A stretch of DNA of 6,393 bases from Deltaproteobacteria bacterium. GTDB lineage: Bacteria; Myxococcota_A; UBA9042; DTJE01. The stretch covers positions 1 to 6,393 of the forward strand of contig JADHTP010000186.1 of the NCBI GenBank assembly GCA_016784945.1. Direction: 5' to 3'. Both the position numbers and the translations under genes were made by a program. The notes under the pieces are model-generated. The model saw only the letters and a list, made by a program, of their open reading frames with translations. It did not search any database and was not told where the DNA came from. Below are positions 1 through 6,378 of this stretch, piece after piece. Positions within the stretch are counted from its first letter, which is position 1, and the number at the start of each line of letters is the position of its first letter.

Positions 1-146
1 AACGCATCATGGAGAAGTACGGTCGGCCCGTGGTCACGAGCTTCTACGACGGCACCACCAAGAACACCAACATCCGTTCGTTCATCCTGGCCGCACAGAA
101 AAGAAGGGACAAGAACGGCACACGCCTTCAAGCGGCACACGCCTAG
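1..146 (+). CDS. 3' end of an unidentified protein gene (partial)
   Basis: The frame starting at base 3 is open from the window edge to a TAG at 144-146 and gives the last 47 residues of a protein whose beginning lies outside the window. It reads as real protein at first, with a compact stretch around IMEKYGRPVVTSFYDG, then a basic tail (QKRRDKNGTR) ending in AAHA. The first ATG in frame is at base 9, but a start there would give only 45 residues and has no visible ribosome site, so this is more likely a C-terminus. The 'EKYGRPVV' phrase faintly resembles the CoA-binding part of NDP-forming acyl-CoA synthetases, where a helix precedes a 'GKPV' strand; that is a weak hint and I assign no function. 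The last residues lie in a 17-base tandem duplication, so the tail may be a recent extension. It converges on the GNAT gene and overlaps its end by four bases. Confidence 0.55.
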   Translation, partial: RIMEKYGRPVVTSFYDGTTKNTNIRSFILAAQKRRDKNGTRLQAAHA

Positions 147-149
147 AAA
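116..149. repeat. 17-base imperfect tandem repeat at the convergent gene ends
   Basis: The 12-mer CGGCACACGCCT occurs at 116-127 and again at 133-144. Taken as 17-base units (116-132 and 133-149), the two copies agree at 14 of 17 positions. The period is not a multiple of three, so each copy is read in a different frame in the plus-strand gene. The end of the second copy contributes the CTAG that stops both converging genes. This is seen directly in the sequence; a duplication by replication slippage is the simple inference. Confidence 0.7.
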
Positions 150-682
150 AGGCCCGAAAGCCGGGGATCGGGGATGGACCGCGTGTCCGTCTTGAAGGGC
201 ACGAAACCGGCCTTCCGGTAGACGGAAAGAGCCGCAGGATGGTCCAGGGTGCAGGTGTGAAGCCAGACCCGTCGTGGTGCGGCGGACCACGCATGGTCGA
301 TGACCCGGCTCAGGAACCACCCGCCAAGACCGCGCCCGATGAAGGCCGGCACCAGTCCGAAATAGATCACCTGGAGCGCCCGACCGCCTTCCTGGTGCTC
401 AAGTTCGGCAAACCCGGCCTGTTCCCCGCCTTCTTCCAGGACAAGGACCTCCCGTCCCGGCTCGCCGAGGATCCGTTCCAGTTCGGCGTCGGGCAACACG
501 CGGCGCTCCCACCAGAACCATTTCTCGCCCACGGCATTGTACAGGCGTCGATAGTCTTCCACGCGGGGATCGAGCAGGGGCCGCAGAACCGGCGTTGTCC
601 CGGGCGGGGCCGGCGCGAGTCGATCCGACGGCGCCTTGCCCATCTCCAGGTAGGTGATGGTGATCTCGATGTGGTCGATCAT
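143..682 (-). CDS. GNAT family N-acetyltransferase
   Basis: A 179-residue cytoplasmic protein of the GCN5-related N-acetyltransferase fold, which transfers the acetyl group of acetyl-CoA to an amine; the substrate cannot be read from the sequence. The acetyl-CoA pyrophosphate-binding motif A is at about residues 105-125, with the glycine turn IGRGLG at 115-120 after the strand VIYFGLVP. The usual first Arg/Gln of R/QxxGxG is Ile here. A C-terminal motif, HTCTLDHPAALSVYRKAGF at 142-160, carries the Tyr typical of the acid/base position. The N-terminus (MIDHIEITITYLEM) and the WFWWERR stretch at 55-61 match what I recall of a proteobacterial GNAT subfamily. I chose the ATG at 682 because it overlaps the stop of the SurA-like gene as ATGA. 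The frame runs on to 832, but that extra part is Gly/Arg-rich antisense of the SurA-like gene. No good ribosome site precedes the ATG (the nearest GGAGG is 19 bases away), so translation probably depends on re-initiation after the upstream gene. The family is clear; the role is unknown. Confidence 0.88.
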   Translation of the reverse strand: MIDHIEITITYLEMGKAPSDRLAPAPPGTTPVLRPLLDPRVEDYRRLYNAVGEKWFWWERRVLPDAELERILGEPGREVLVLEEGGEQAGFAELEHQEGGRALQVIYFGLVPAFIGRGLGGWFLSRVIDHAWSAAPRRVWLHTCTLDHPAALSVYRKAGFVPFKTDTRSIPDPRLSGLF

Positions 683-1677
683 TTGTCGGGCGGTGAACGG
701 ACCTCCACGTGGGCGGAGGCCCGGAGCTCCTCGATGTACCCCTTCAGGGCCAGCTGAAAGGCGGTCTCGGTCAACTCGTATCTCACACGCGCCTTGGCCT
801 CCTCCGCGTCCTTCAGGTCCACCTGTCGCCACTCGGACACCCGGAGGATGTGGAAACCTGCGGACGACTGGACCACCGGCGAGAGTTCCCCCACCTTCAA
901 ACCGAAGGCCGCGCTTTCAAGGGAAGGCTGAAGCGTCCCGCGGCTGAAGTAGCCCACGTCGCCCCCCTTCACCCCCGTTCCGTCCTCGCTGAATTCCGCC
1001 GCCGCCTCTTCGAAGGTCTTCTGCCCCGAGTTGATCAGGGTACGGACACGCTCCGCCCGCGTAATGAGTACGTTGATCTGCTCCAGGGAAACCTGCTCGG
1101 GGATCCGGAAGACAATGTGCCACAGATGGATCTCGTCCTCTTTTTCACCCCCGTGGTAGGCCGCCTTGAAGGCCTCCTCGATCTCACGGTCCGTCACGCG
1201 AATGGTGGACCCCACCTTGATCCGCAGGACCTGTCCCTTGACCAGTTCCTTCCTGGCGTGCTTCCTGTAGGCGGCCGGGTCGTTGTAGCCCAGCATGCGG
1301 ATGGCCATCTCGAAATCGGTGGGGTTCCATCCGTTCTGTTCCATGATTCCCTGGACGTGCCGATCCACTTCCAGTTCGGTGACCGAGATGCCCAGCTTGC
1401 GGGCCTCCTCCATCAGGAGACGCTCGGCGATCAGGTCGTCCAGGGCGGCCACGAAGCCGGCGCTGTCATCGACCCCGTCTCCCTGGAACACCTGGGCCAC
1501 CGGGTTCCTTGCGGCCTTCAACCTTTTCCTGACCTCGTGCAGGGTGATCGCGTCCTTGCCGATGGACGCCACCACCCGGTCCACGACGGCCTCTTTCGCC
1601 GGTTCCCAGCCCTGTGCCAGGGCCGAAACGGGCAGGGCCAGGATCAGAACCAGCCACAGGGACGACACGCGCTTCAT
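679..1677 (-). CDS. SurA-like periplasmic peptidyl-prolyl cis-trans isomerase
   Basis: A 332-residue secreted foldase. Residues 1-21 form a Sec signal peptide: MKR, a hydrophobic core (LWLVLILALPV), and an ALA site with cleavage predicted before Gln22. Residues about 30-150 look like the SurA N-terminal chaperone domain (opening VVDRVVASIGKDAITLHEV). Residues about 183-284 are one parvulin (PpiC-type rotamase) domain, with the strand LWHIVFRI, the loop GGDVGYFSRGTLQPSLESAA, and the closing GFHILRVSEW. The pocket residues (His187, the Phe of YFSRG, the AAF of ESAAF, the His of GFH) match active parvulins. SurA of E. coli has two parvulin domains and 428 residues; this form has one. By family, it would escort unfolded outer-membrane proteins in the periplasm. 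The ATG overlaps the stop of the lipoprotein gene as ATGA, and an AAGGA six bases upstream supports this start. I leave the symbol blank because a single-domain relative may be a paralogue rather than the SurA orthologue. Confidence 0.9.
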   Translation of the reverse strand: MKRVSSLWLVLILALPVSALAQGWEPAKEAVVDRVVASIGKDAITLHEVRKRLKAARNPVAQVFQGDGVDDSAGFVAALDDLIAERLLMEEARKLGISVTELEVDRHVQGIMEQNGWNPTDFEMAIRMLGYNDPAAYRKHARKELVKGQVLRIKVGSTIRVTDREIEEAFKAAYHGGEKEDEIHLWHIVFRIPEQVSLEQINVLITRAERVRTLINSGQKTFEEAAAEFSEDGTGVKGGDVGYFSRGTLQPSLESAAFGLKVGELSPVVQSSAGFHILRVSEWRQVDLKDAEEAKARVRYELTETAFQLALKGYIEELRASAHVEVRSPPDK

Positions 1678-2648
1678 TGAGTTTCCTTTCCGGCGGTTGA
1701 CTCGACGACGCGCCGGACCGCCTCTTCGTGGATCACGACCCGGGACTTCTTCATGAGGCCGTCGATGAATTCCTTTCTGAGCCGCAGCCGCTCCTGTTCC
1801 ATGAGCAGCGGAACGATCTCGGTCCGAGCCTGGTCCAGGGTCTTTTCCACCGGGGCCTTTACCGCCGACACGAACAGCACATGGAAGCCGTCCCCGGCCT
1901 GGATCCGGTCACTGACCTCGAACAGTTCCTTCATCCTGCCAGCGGCCTCCGCCACTTCCGGCGGGACCTCGCGCGAGTCCGGATCCACCCGGGGAAACAG
2001 GCCGATGTCCCCGCCCGAATGGTGGGTGGCTTCGTCTTCGGAATAACGGGTCACCAGGCGACTGAATTCCTCGCGGGGGTCGGCACCGGGCTGTCCGCAG
2101 AGCTTCCGGGCCCTGAAAACCACATTGGATGCCAGTTCCCCGTCCCTGGTCATCACGTGGGCCAGGGCAACCTGGGCCGGCCGATGAAAGAGATGGGAAT
2201 GAGACTCGTACCACCCGAGGACCTTTTCCTCCGGAATGTCCGAGCTCTTCACCTTTGAGTCCACGTTTTCCCGCAGGTATCGGGCCACCACCTCGGACTT
2301 GAGGGCATCCACCACCTCCGGGTCAGCGCCGTATCCCGCCCGCCGGGCCTCTAGAGCCAGGACCTGGTACTGCACGTAGGACTCCAGGAACTCCCGCCGC
2401 CTCTCCGCCGACCGATAGCGCATCCTGACGAACACGGGCATGGCGTCCAGGCGAGCCATTATCTCGTTCACGGAGATGTTCCGATCTCCGATCCGGGCCA
2501 CCACCAGTTCGTCCTTGTCCCCCTGCCCCTCCACGACCGGATTCTTTCTTTCGGAAAGGGCCGCGCGATCGGGTTTGCAACCCCAGAGGGACCAAAAGAC
2601 CATGACCGTCAAGGCCGCCAGGGACAGGCGCATGAAGGGACTGGACAT
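1674..2648 (-). CDS. Lipoprotein peptidyl-prolyl isomerase / SurA-type foldase
   Basis: A 324-residue envelope protein. Its N-terminus is a lipoprotein signal peptide: MSSPFMR, a hydrophobic core, then LWGC with Cys24 as the lipidated residue. Trp at -2 is unusual for a lipobox, but the position and Gly at -1 fit. Lys follows the Cys, so no inner-membrane retention signal is seen and outer-membrane anchoring is likely. Residues about 48-150 resemble the SurA/PpiC N-terminal helical domain (VVARIGDRNISVNEIMARLD, then RREFLESYVQYQVLALEA). Residues about 158-263 form a divergent parvulin domain with LAHVM, YSEDEATHHSGGDIGLFPR and DGFHVLFVS, but without the usual Phe-x-x-AAF segment. A charged helical tail follows. 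I chose the ATG at 2648 because GGGAGG lies 11 bases upstream and it gives a normal signal peptide. The frame extends to a TTG at 2696 or an ATG at 2693, overlapping the end of mfd, but neither has a ribosome site. The next ATG, at 2633, is a less likely alternative. Its stop overlaps the SurA-like start as ATGA, so the two foldases are probably made together. Confidence 0.87.
   Translation of the reverse strand: MSSPFMRLSLAALTVMVFWSLWGCKPDRAALSERKNPVVEGQGDKDELVVARIGDRNISVNEIMARLDAMPVFVRMRYRSAERRREFLESYVQYQVLALEARRAGYGADPEVVDALKSEVVARYLRENVDSKVKSSDIPEEKVLGWYESHSHLFHRPAQVALAHVMTRDGELASNVVFRARKLCGQPGADPREEFSRLVTRYSEDEATHHSGGDIGLFPRVDPDSREVPPEVAEAAGRMKELFEVSDRIQAGDGFHVLFVSAVKAPVEKTLDQARTEIVPLLMEQERLRLRKEFIDGLMKKSRVVIHEEAVRRVVESTAGKETQ
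1684..1688 (-). promoter_or_regulatory. Ribosome binding site of the SurA-like gene
   Basis: On the minus strand AAGGA lies six bases before the ATG at 1677, inside the last codons of the lipoprotein gene. This spacing is normal and supports the start that shares ATGA with the upstream stop. Confidence 0.65.
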
Positions 2649-2659
2649 GGGTAAAACCG

Positions 2660-2665
2660 CCTCCC
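2660..2665 (-). promoter_or_regulatory. Ribosome binding site deciding the lipoprotein gene start
   Basis: GGGAGG on the minus strand lies 11 bases before the ATG at 2648. The spacer is slightly long, but no other candidate start (2696, 2693, 2633) has a comparable site. The first two G's could pair in a small hairpin: CTGGAA (2681-2676) with TTCCGG (2669-2664), one G-T wobble, six-base loop. That pairing could weaken the site unless ribosomes finishing mfd disrupt it; the last point is inference. Confidence 0.5.
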
Positions 2666-2682
2666 GGAATCCCGCTTCCAGA

Positions 2683-5600
2683 CTAGGTATCATCAACGGA
2701 AGCCGCGTGCAACACGACCTCCCCGACCTCCAGGGGATTGGCCCCCGCCCCGGGGAGGATCACCTTCAGAAGATACGTTTCACGCCGGGGACCCATCCGG
2801 TACCCTGCCGAAGCCGCAGCCAGCTCGAGTCGATCGATGGACGCTTCGTGTCCGGTGGCCGCCACGAACTCCAGGGTCTTGTCCCCGATGCCCAGTTGCT
2901 TCAGTCCCAGGCCCCGGGACAGGACCCTCAGGCGCATGAGGGCCACCAGTCGCCTGACCGGTGCCGGCAGCCCCCCGAATCGATCGGCAAGCTCGGCGCT
3001 GAGGGTGTCCAGTTCGCCCAGGTCCGGGGCAGACGAGAGCCGCCGGTACAGCCTGAGCCGGACCTTTTCGTCGGGAATGAAATCCCGGGTGAGGCGCGCT
3101 TCAAGGGAATAGCGCAGTTCCGTATCGACCCGTTCCTCCACTTCCTCGCCCGACAGCTCGTTGATGGCGTCGCCCAGCATTTCCATGAACAGCTCGTATC
3201 CCACGGAGGCCATGTGCCCCGACTGCTCGGCGCCCAGCACGTTGCCCGCACCCCGGATCTCCAGGTCCAGGGTGGCGAGATTGAAACCGCTGGCCAGTTC
3301 ACTGAAGCGTTCGATGGCCTCGATCCGCTTGCGCACCTCCCCGGTCATGGTGGCGGTGTCCTGCACCAGGAGATAGCAGTAAGCCTGTTCCGTGGCCCGG
3401 CCCACGCGGCCTCGAAGTTGGTACAGATTCGCAAGGCCGAAAGAGCCCGCATTATGAATCAGCATGGTGTTGGCGGTCCCGATGTCCAGTCCCGATTCGA
3501 TGATGGTGGTGCAGACCAGCACGTCTTTGTCGCCCCGGATGAAGGACGTCATCACGCCCTCCAGGTCCGTGGAAGACATTTGACCGTGGGCCACCACCAC
3601 GCCGGCCTCCGGGACCGAGGCGGACACCGTCTGGGCAAAATCGTAGATATCCTGCACACGGTTGTGCACAACGAAGACCTGACCGCCCCGGTTCAGTTCG
3701 CGGAGGATGGCGGACCGCATGAGTTCCCGGCTGTTCCGGGCCACGAAGGTCCTGACCGCCAGCCGATCCCGGGGTGGCGTGGAGATGATGGACAGGTCCC
3801 GGATGCCGGCCAGGGCCATGTGCAGGGTCCGGGGGATGGGCGTGGCCGTGAGCGTGAGGGTGTGGACCGTGGCGGCGATCTCACGGAGCCTTTCCTTGTG
3901 GACCACCCCGAAACGATGCTCCTCGTCCACCACCAGAAGCCCCAGATCCAAAAATTTCACATCCTTCGACAGGATTCGATGGGTACCGATGACCACGTCC
4001 ACCCCACCGGTCTTCAGGCCTTCCAGAACCCGCCGGGATTCGATGGAGGACTTGAACCGCGACAGGGATTCCACCACCACGGGGGTCTGGCGCAGGCGGG
4101 CCGCGAAGGTCAGCCGGTGCTGCTCCGCCAGGAGAGTGGTGGGTACCAGGATGGCCACCTGTTTTCCCTCCATTGCCGCCTTGTAGGCCGCCCGCACCGC
4201 GACCTCGGTCTTGCCGAAGCCCACGTCACCACACACCAGGCGGTCCATGGGCGTGTCCCGCCCCATGTCATCGAGGATCTCCTCGATGGCGCGTTCCTGG
4301 TCCGTGGTGGTCTCGTAGGGAAAGGTGGCCTCGAACTCGCGGAACTCACCGTCCGGAGGCCCGAAGGCATGGGTCGTGCCCGAAACCCGGCGGGCGTAGA
4401 TGGCCTCGAGGATGTGGGCAATGCGGCGGGCCGCCTTTTTCGCGCGGGTCTTCCTCTTTTTCCAGGCCTGGCCACCCAGACGGTCCAGCTTCCTGGCAGC
4501 ACCCTCCTCCGGCGCCGTGTAGCGGTCCAGGAGGTCCGCCCTGTCCACGGGCACCAGGAGCCTGTCGCCGCCCTTGTAGGTCAGGACGAGGCACTCGGTG
4601 GTGCGGCCGTGGGCCCCTTCCAGTTCCTCCAGTCCGCCGAATCGACCGATGCCGTGGAGCCGGTGGATCACCAGGTCGCCCGGCGTCAGTTCCCGGTACT
4701 CTCTGAGCCGCTTGACCCGTCGGCGATCGCCCTTTCTGACCGCCAGGGCGTCCTTGACGCCGAAGACCGTCTCCGAAGGCACCACCAGCACCCCGAGAAG
4801 GTCGATGCCGAAGGCGTCTCTCAGCCTCCCGATACCGACCCGCACCCCCTGGCCGACCCGCAGGATTTCCGACAGCCCGTGTCGACCGGCCTGACCCGGT
4901 TCGAAGCCTTCCGCGGTCAGCACGGCGCTCACACGCCTCGATTCCGCCTCCGTGGGGCAGGTAATCAGCACCCGCTGACCCGCTTCCTCCGCGGACCGGA
5001 GCCACCTCCCCAGGGCGTTCACCCGGTCCCGTACGGGCACATCGGCCGCCGTGGCCAGGGCCATGTCGGCACTGCGGGACAGTTCGGACGGAGGACCCAG
5101 GACCCCCTCGCCGACCTCGGGGGCCAGGAACAGCGTTCCGGGTCGATGGGACAGGGTTTTCAGGGCCTCCTCACCACCGGCGGCCAGATTCCCCGGGGGG
5201 ACGGTCAACCGGGCTTCCTCACCCCGTTCCTGGAAGTCCGCCCCAAGGGCGTCGAGAGCCGCATCGGCCGCCGCGCGACAACCTTCCGGGTCCAGAACGG
5301 ACACCAGCGTGCCGTCCGCCAGGTAGGCCGTGGGAAGGTCCATGCCGCCGTGCAGGGCGGGCAGCATGGCCGAAAAACCCACGGGCAGGCGTCCCCTGTC
5401 CAGTTCCGCCTCCATGGCGGCCACGTCGCTGGACGACACGCCCCGGGTCGAGGCCAGGTCCCGAACCCTGATCAGGGCCTCCCGCAGTTCGCCGGGCGCC
5501 GACGGCACTTCCCAGGCCGGCACGATCCAGCCATGGGACAAGGACCGGCGACTGCGCTGCGAGGCCGGGTCGAAGACCCTCAGGGTTGCGATTTCGTCCC

Positions 5601-6198
5601 CATCCAGCTCCAAGCGCACCGGTTCCTCGGACAACGGCGAGTACACGTCCACCACGCCACCGCGCACGGCGAACTCCCCCACCTCGCCCACGGTGGAGGT
5701 TCGGCGGAAACCGGCCCTTACGAGGTGGTCCGCAAGCTCGGTCAGGTCCAGTTCCCGTCCCACCGCAAGACGGTACACACCGTCCATGTAGGCATCGAAG
5801 GGGAGGACGCGCCTGGAAACGGAAGCGGCGTCCAGGACCATGGCAAAGGGGCTCTCCAGGAGGCTCATGGAACCCAGGGCGCCGGTACGTGCGGCGGCGG
5901 CGAAGGGACTTTCGACCACGTCCTCGTAGGGTGATTCGGCCCCGCGGGGCCAGCGGGGGAAGACGTAGGGGACCGGCCCGTTTTCCAGAAGGTACCTGAC
6001 GAGGGCGGCCGCCCGGTCCCGGGCCGTGGTGGTGGGCACCACCAGCAACAGGGACGACTCCCTCCGGGCGGCGCACAGGGCCGTCAGGACCACGGCATGA
6101 TCGGGAGAGGCCACGGACGCGACGACCTCGCTCTTCGCCACCCGGGCCAACAGGTCCGCCGTCAGATCCTTCAGGCCTCGGGTACTTTCCGAAGACAT
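2683..6198 (-). CDS. mfd: Transcription-repair coupling factor Mfd
   Basis: A 1171-residue cytoplasmic ATPase (E. coli Mfd has 1148). It binds RNA polymerase stalled at DNA damage, pushes it off by translocating on DNA, and recruits UvrA for nucleotide excision repair. Visible parts in order: a UvrB-like N-terminal module at about 30-210, including SPYEDVVESPF and STVGEVGEFAVRGGVVDVY; a variable middle at 220-490; the CarD/CdnL-like RNA polymerase-interacting domain at about 503-560, starting ELTPGDLVIHRLHGIGRFGG; and a basic linker (LGGQAWKKRKTRAKKAARR). The RecG-like translocase spans about 610-960, with Walker A GDVGFGKT at 657-664, DEEH at 758-761, TATPIPRTL at 784-792, CTTIIESGLDI at 896-906 and QLRGRVGR at 927-934. 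The translocation motif region follows (GFNLATLDLEIRGAGNVLG, then QSGHMASVGYELF at about 993-1005). A C-terminal domain at about 1030-1171 opens with FIPDEKVRLRLYRRL; in E. coli this domain keeps UvrA binding in check. All motor motifs are intact. The ATG at 6198 is the only start downstream of an in-frame TAA at 6228. No Shine-Dalgarno sequence precedes it. It is the first gene of the operon. Confidence 0.98.
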   Translation of the reverse strand: MSSESTRGLKDLTADLLARVAKSEVVASVASPDHAVVLTALCAARRESSLLLVVPTTTARDRAAALVRYLLENGPVPYVFPRWPRGAESPYEDVVESPFAAAARTGALGSMSLLESPFAMVLDAASVSRRVLPFDAYMDGVYRLAVGRELDLTELADHLVRAGFRRTSTVGEVGEFAVRGGVVDVYSPLSEEPVRLELDGDEIATLRVFDPASQRSRRSLSHGWIVPAWEVPSAPGELREALIRVRDLASTRGVSSSDVAAMEAELDRGRLPVGFSAMLPALHGGMDLPTAYLADGTLVSVLDPEGCRAAADAALDALGADFQERGEEARLTVPPGNLAAGGEEALKTLSHRPGTLFLAPEVGEGVLGPPSELSRSADMALATAADVPVRDRVNALGRWLRSAEEAGQRVLITCPTEAESRRVSAVLTAEGFEPGQAGRHGLSEILRVGQGVRVGIGRLRDAFGIDLLGVLVVPSETVFGVKDALAVRKGDRRRVKRLREYRELTPGDLVIHRLHGIGRFGGLEELEGAHGRTTECLVLTYKGGDRLLVPVDRADLLDRYTAPEEGAARKLDRLGGQAWKKRKTRAKKAARRIAHILEAIYARRVSGTTHAFGPPDGEFREFEATFPYETTTDQERAIEEILDDMGRDTPMDRLVCGDVGFGKTEVAVRAAYKAAMEGKQVAILVPTTLLAEQHRLTFAARLRQTPVVVESLSRFKSSIESRRVLEGLKTGGVDVVIGTHRILSKDVKFLDLGLLVVDEEHRFGVVHKERLREIAATVHTLTLTATPIPRTLHMALAGIRDLSIISTPPRDRLAVRTFVARNSRELMRSAILRELNRGGQVFVVHNRVQDIYDFAQTVSASVPEAGVVVAHGQMSSTDLEGVMTSFIRGDKDVLVCTTIIESGLDIGTANTMLIHNAGSFGLANLYQLRGRVGRATEQAYCYLLVQDTATMTGEVRKRIEAIERFSELASGFNLATLDLEIRGAGNVLGAEQSGHMASVGYELFMEMLGDAINELSGEEVEERVDTELRYSLEARLTRDFIPDEKVRLRLYRRLSSAPDLGELDTLSAELADRFGGLPAPVRRLVALMRLRVLSRGLGLKQLGIGDKTLEFVAATGHEASIDRLELAAASAGYRMGPRRETYLLKVILPGAGANPLEVGEVVLHAASVDDT

Positions 6199-6224
6199 GG
6201 CCCGGCCGCGTTCGAAACCGGCGT

Positions 6225-6253
6225 ATTATGCAGCCTCGATGGGGGCACGTCTA
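6225..6253 (-). promoter_or_regulatory. Candidate sigma70-type promoter of the mfd operon
   Basis: On the minus strand TAGACG (6253-6248; four of six match TTGACA) is followed after exactly 17 bases by CATAAT (6230-6225; five of six match TATAAT). Transcription would start near 6218, about 20 bases before the mfd ATG. It is the best match I found in the upstream region and points the right way for the four-gene unit. It is a pattern match only. A short leader without a Shine-Dalgarno sequence would follow. Confidence 0.42.
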
Positions 6254-6331
6254 TATCGGGATGCTTACCCAAATCCACCGCCTGCATCGCGATTCGACGA
6301 CGGCTACGACACTTTGGCTGCGTTAGCTTCA

Positions 6332-6378
6332 CCAATTAGGTGCTCGACGTACATCCAGTACGCCTGCGCCCAAATCGG
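6332..6378. repeat. Imperfect hairpin, possible REP-like intergenic repeat
   Basis: On the minus strand CCGATTTGG (6378-6370) pairs with CCTAATTGG (6340-6332), with one G-T wobble and one T-T mismatch. Nested inside, GCGTAC (6363-6358) pairs with GTACGT (6352-6347), with one G-T wobble, around the loop TGGAT. The two-tier stem spans 47 bases. No T-run follows on either strand, so it is not an intrinsic terminator. Such paired structures in spacers are typical of repetitive extragenic palindromes, but only one copy lies in this window, so repeat status is inference. It also overlaps the 29-residue open frame that reaches the window edge. Confidence 0.45.

Noticed and set aside
147..165. An intrinsic terminator at the end of the minus-strand operon
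   Set aside because: CCCG-GCTTT-CGGG followed by CC and TTTT is visible on the minus strand, but a four-base stem and four T's inside the coding sequence are too weak to call.
683..832. A 50-residue N-terminal extension of the GNAT protein from an earlier start
   Set aside because: The extra sequence is Gly/Arg-rich antisense-frame material lying inside the SurA-like gene. The ATG at 682 gives the expected N-terminus and an ATGA junction.
709..1680. A plus-strand open frame antisense to the SurA-like gene
   Set aside because: Same GC-driven antisense effect. The minus strand has a signal peptide, a parvulin domain and ATGA overlaps; the plus-strand product has no recognisable feature.
2649..2696. 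A longer start for the lipoprotein gene (TTG at 2696 or ATG at 2693)
   Set aside because: No ribosome site precedes either, and the extra 15-16 residues would put charged sequence ahead of the lipoprotein signal peptide.
2440..5934. A very long plus-strand open frame (over 1100 codons) antisense to mfd
   Set aside because: It mirrors the mfd gene, whose GC-rich third positions suppress stops on the other strand. Its translation is rich in Gly, His, Gln and Arg without any domain, while the minus-strand frame has every Mfd motif.
6097..6339. An 80-codon plus-strand open frame spanning the mfd start and upstream region
   Set aside because: More than a third of it is antisense to the mfd N-terminus. 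It has no ribosome site and no recognisable protein features.
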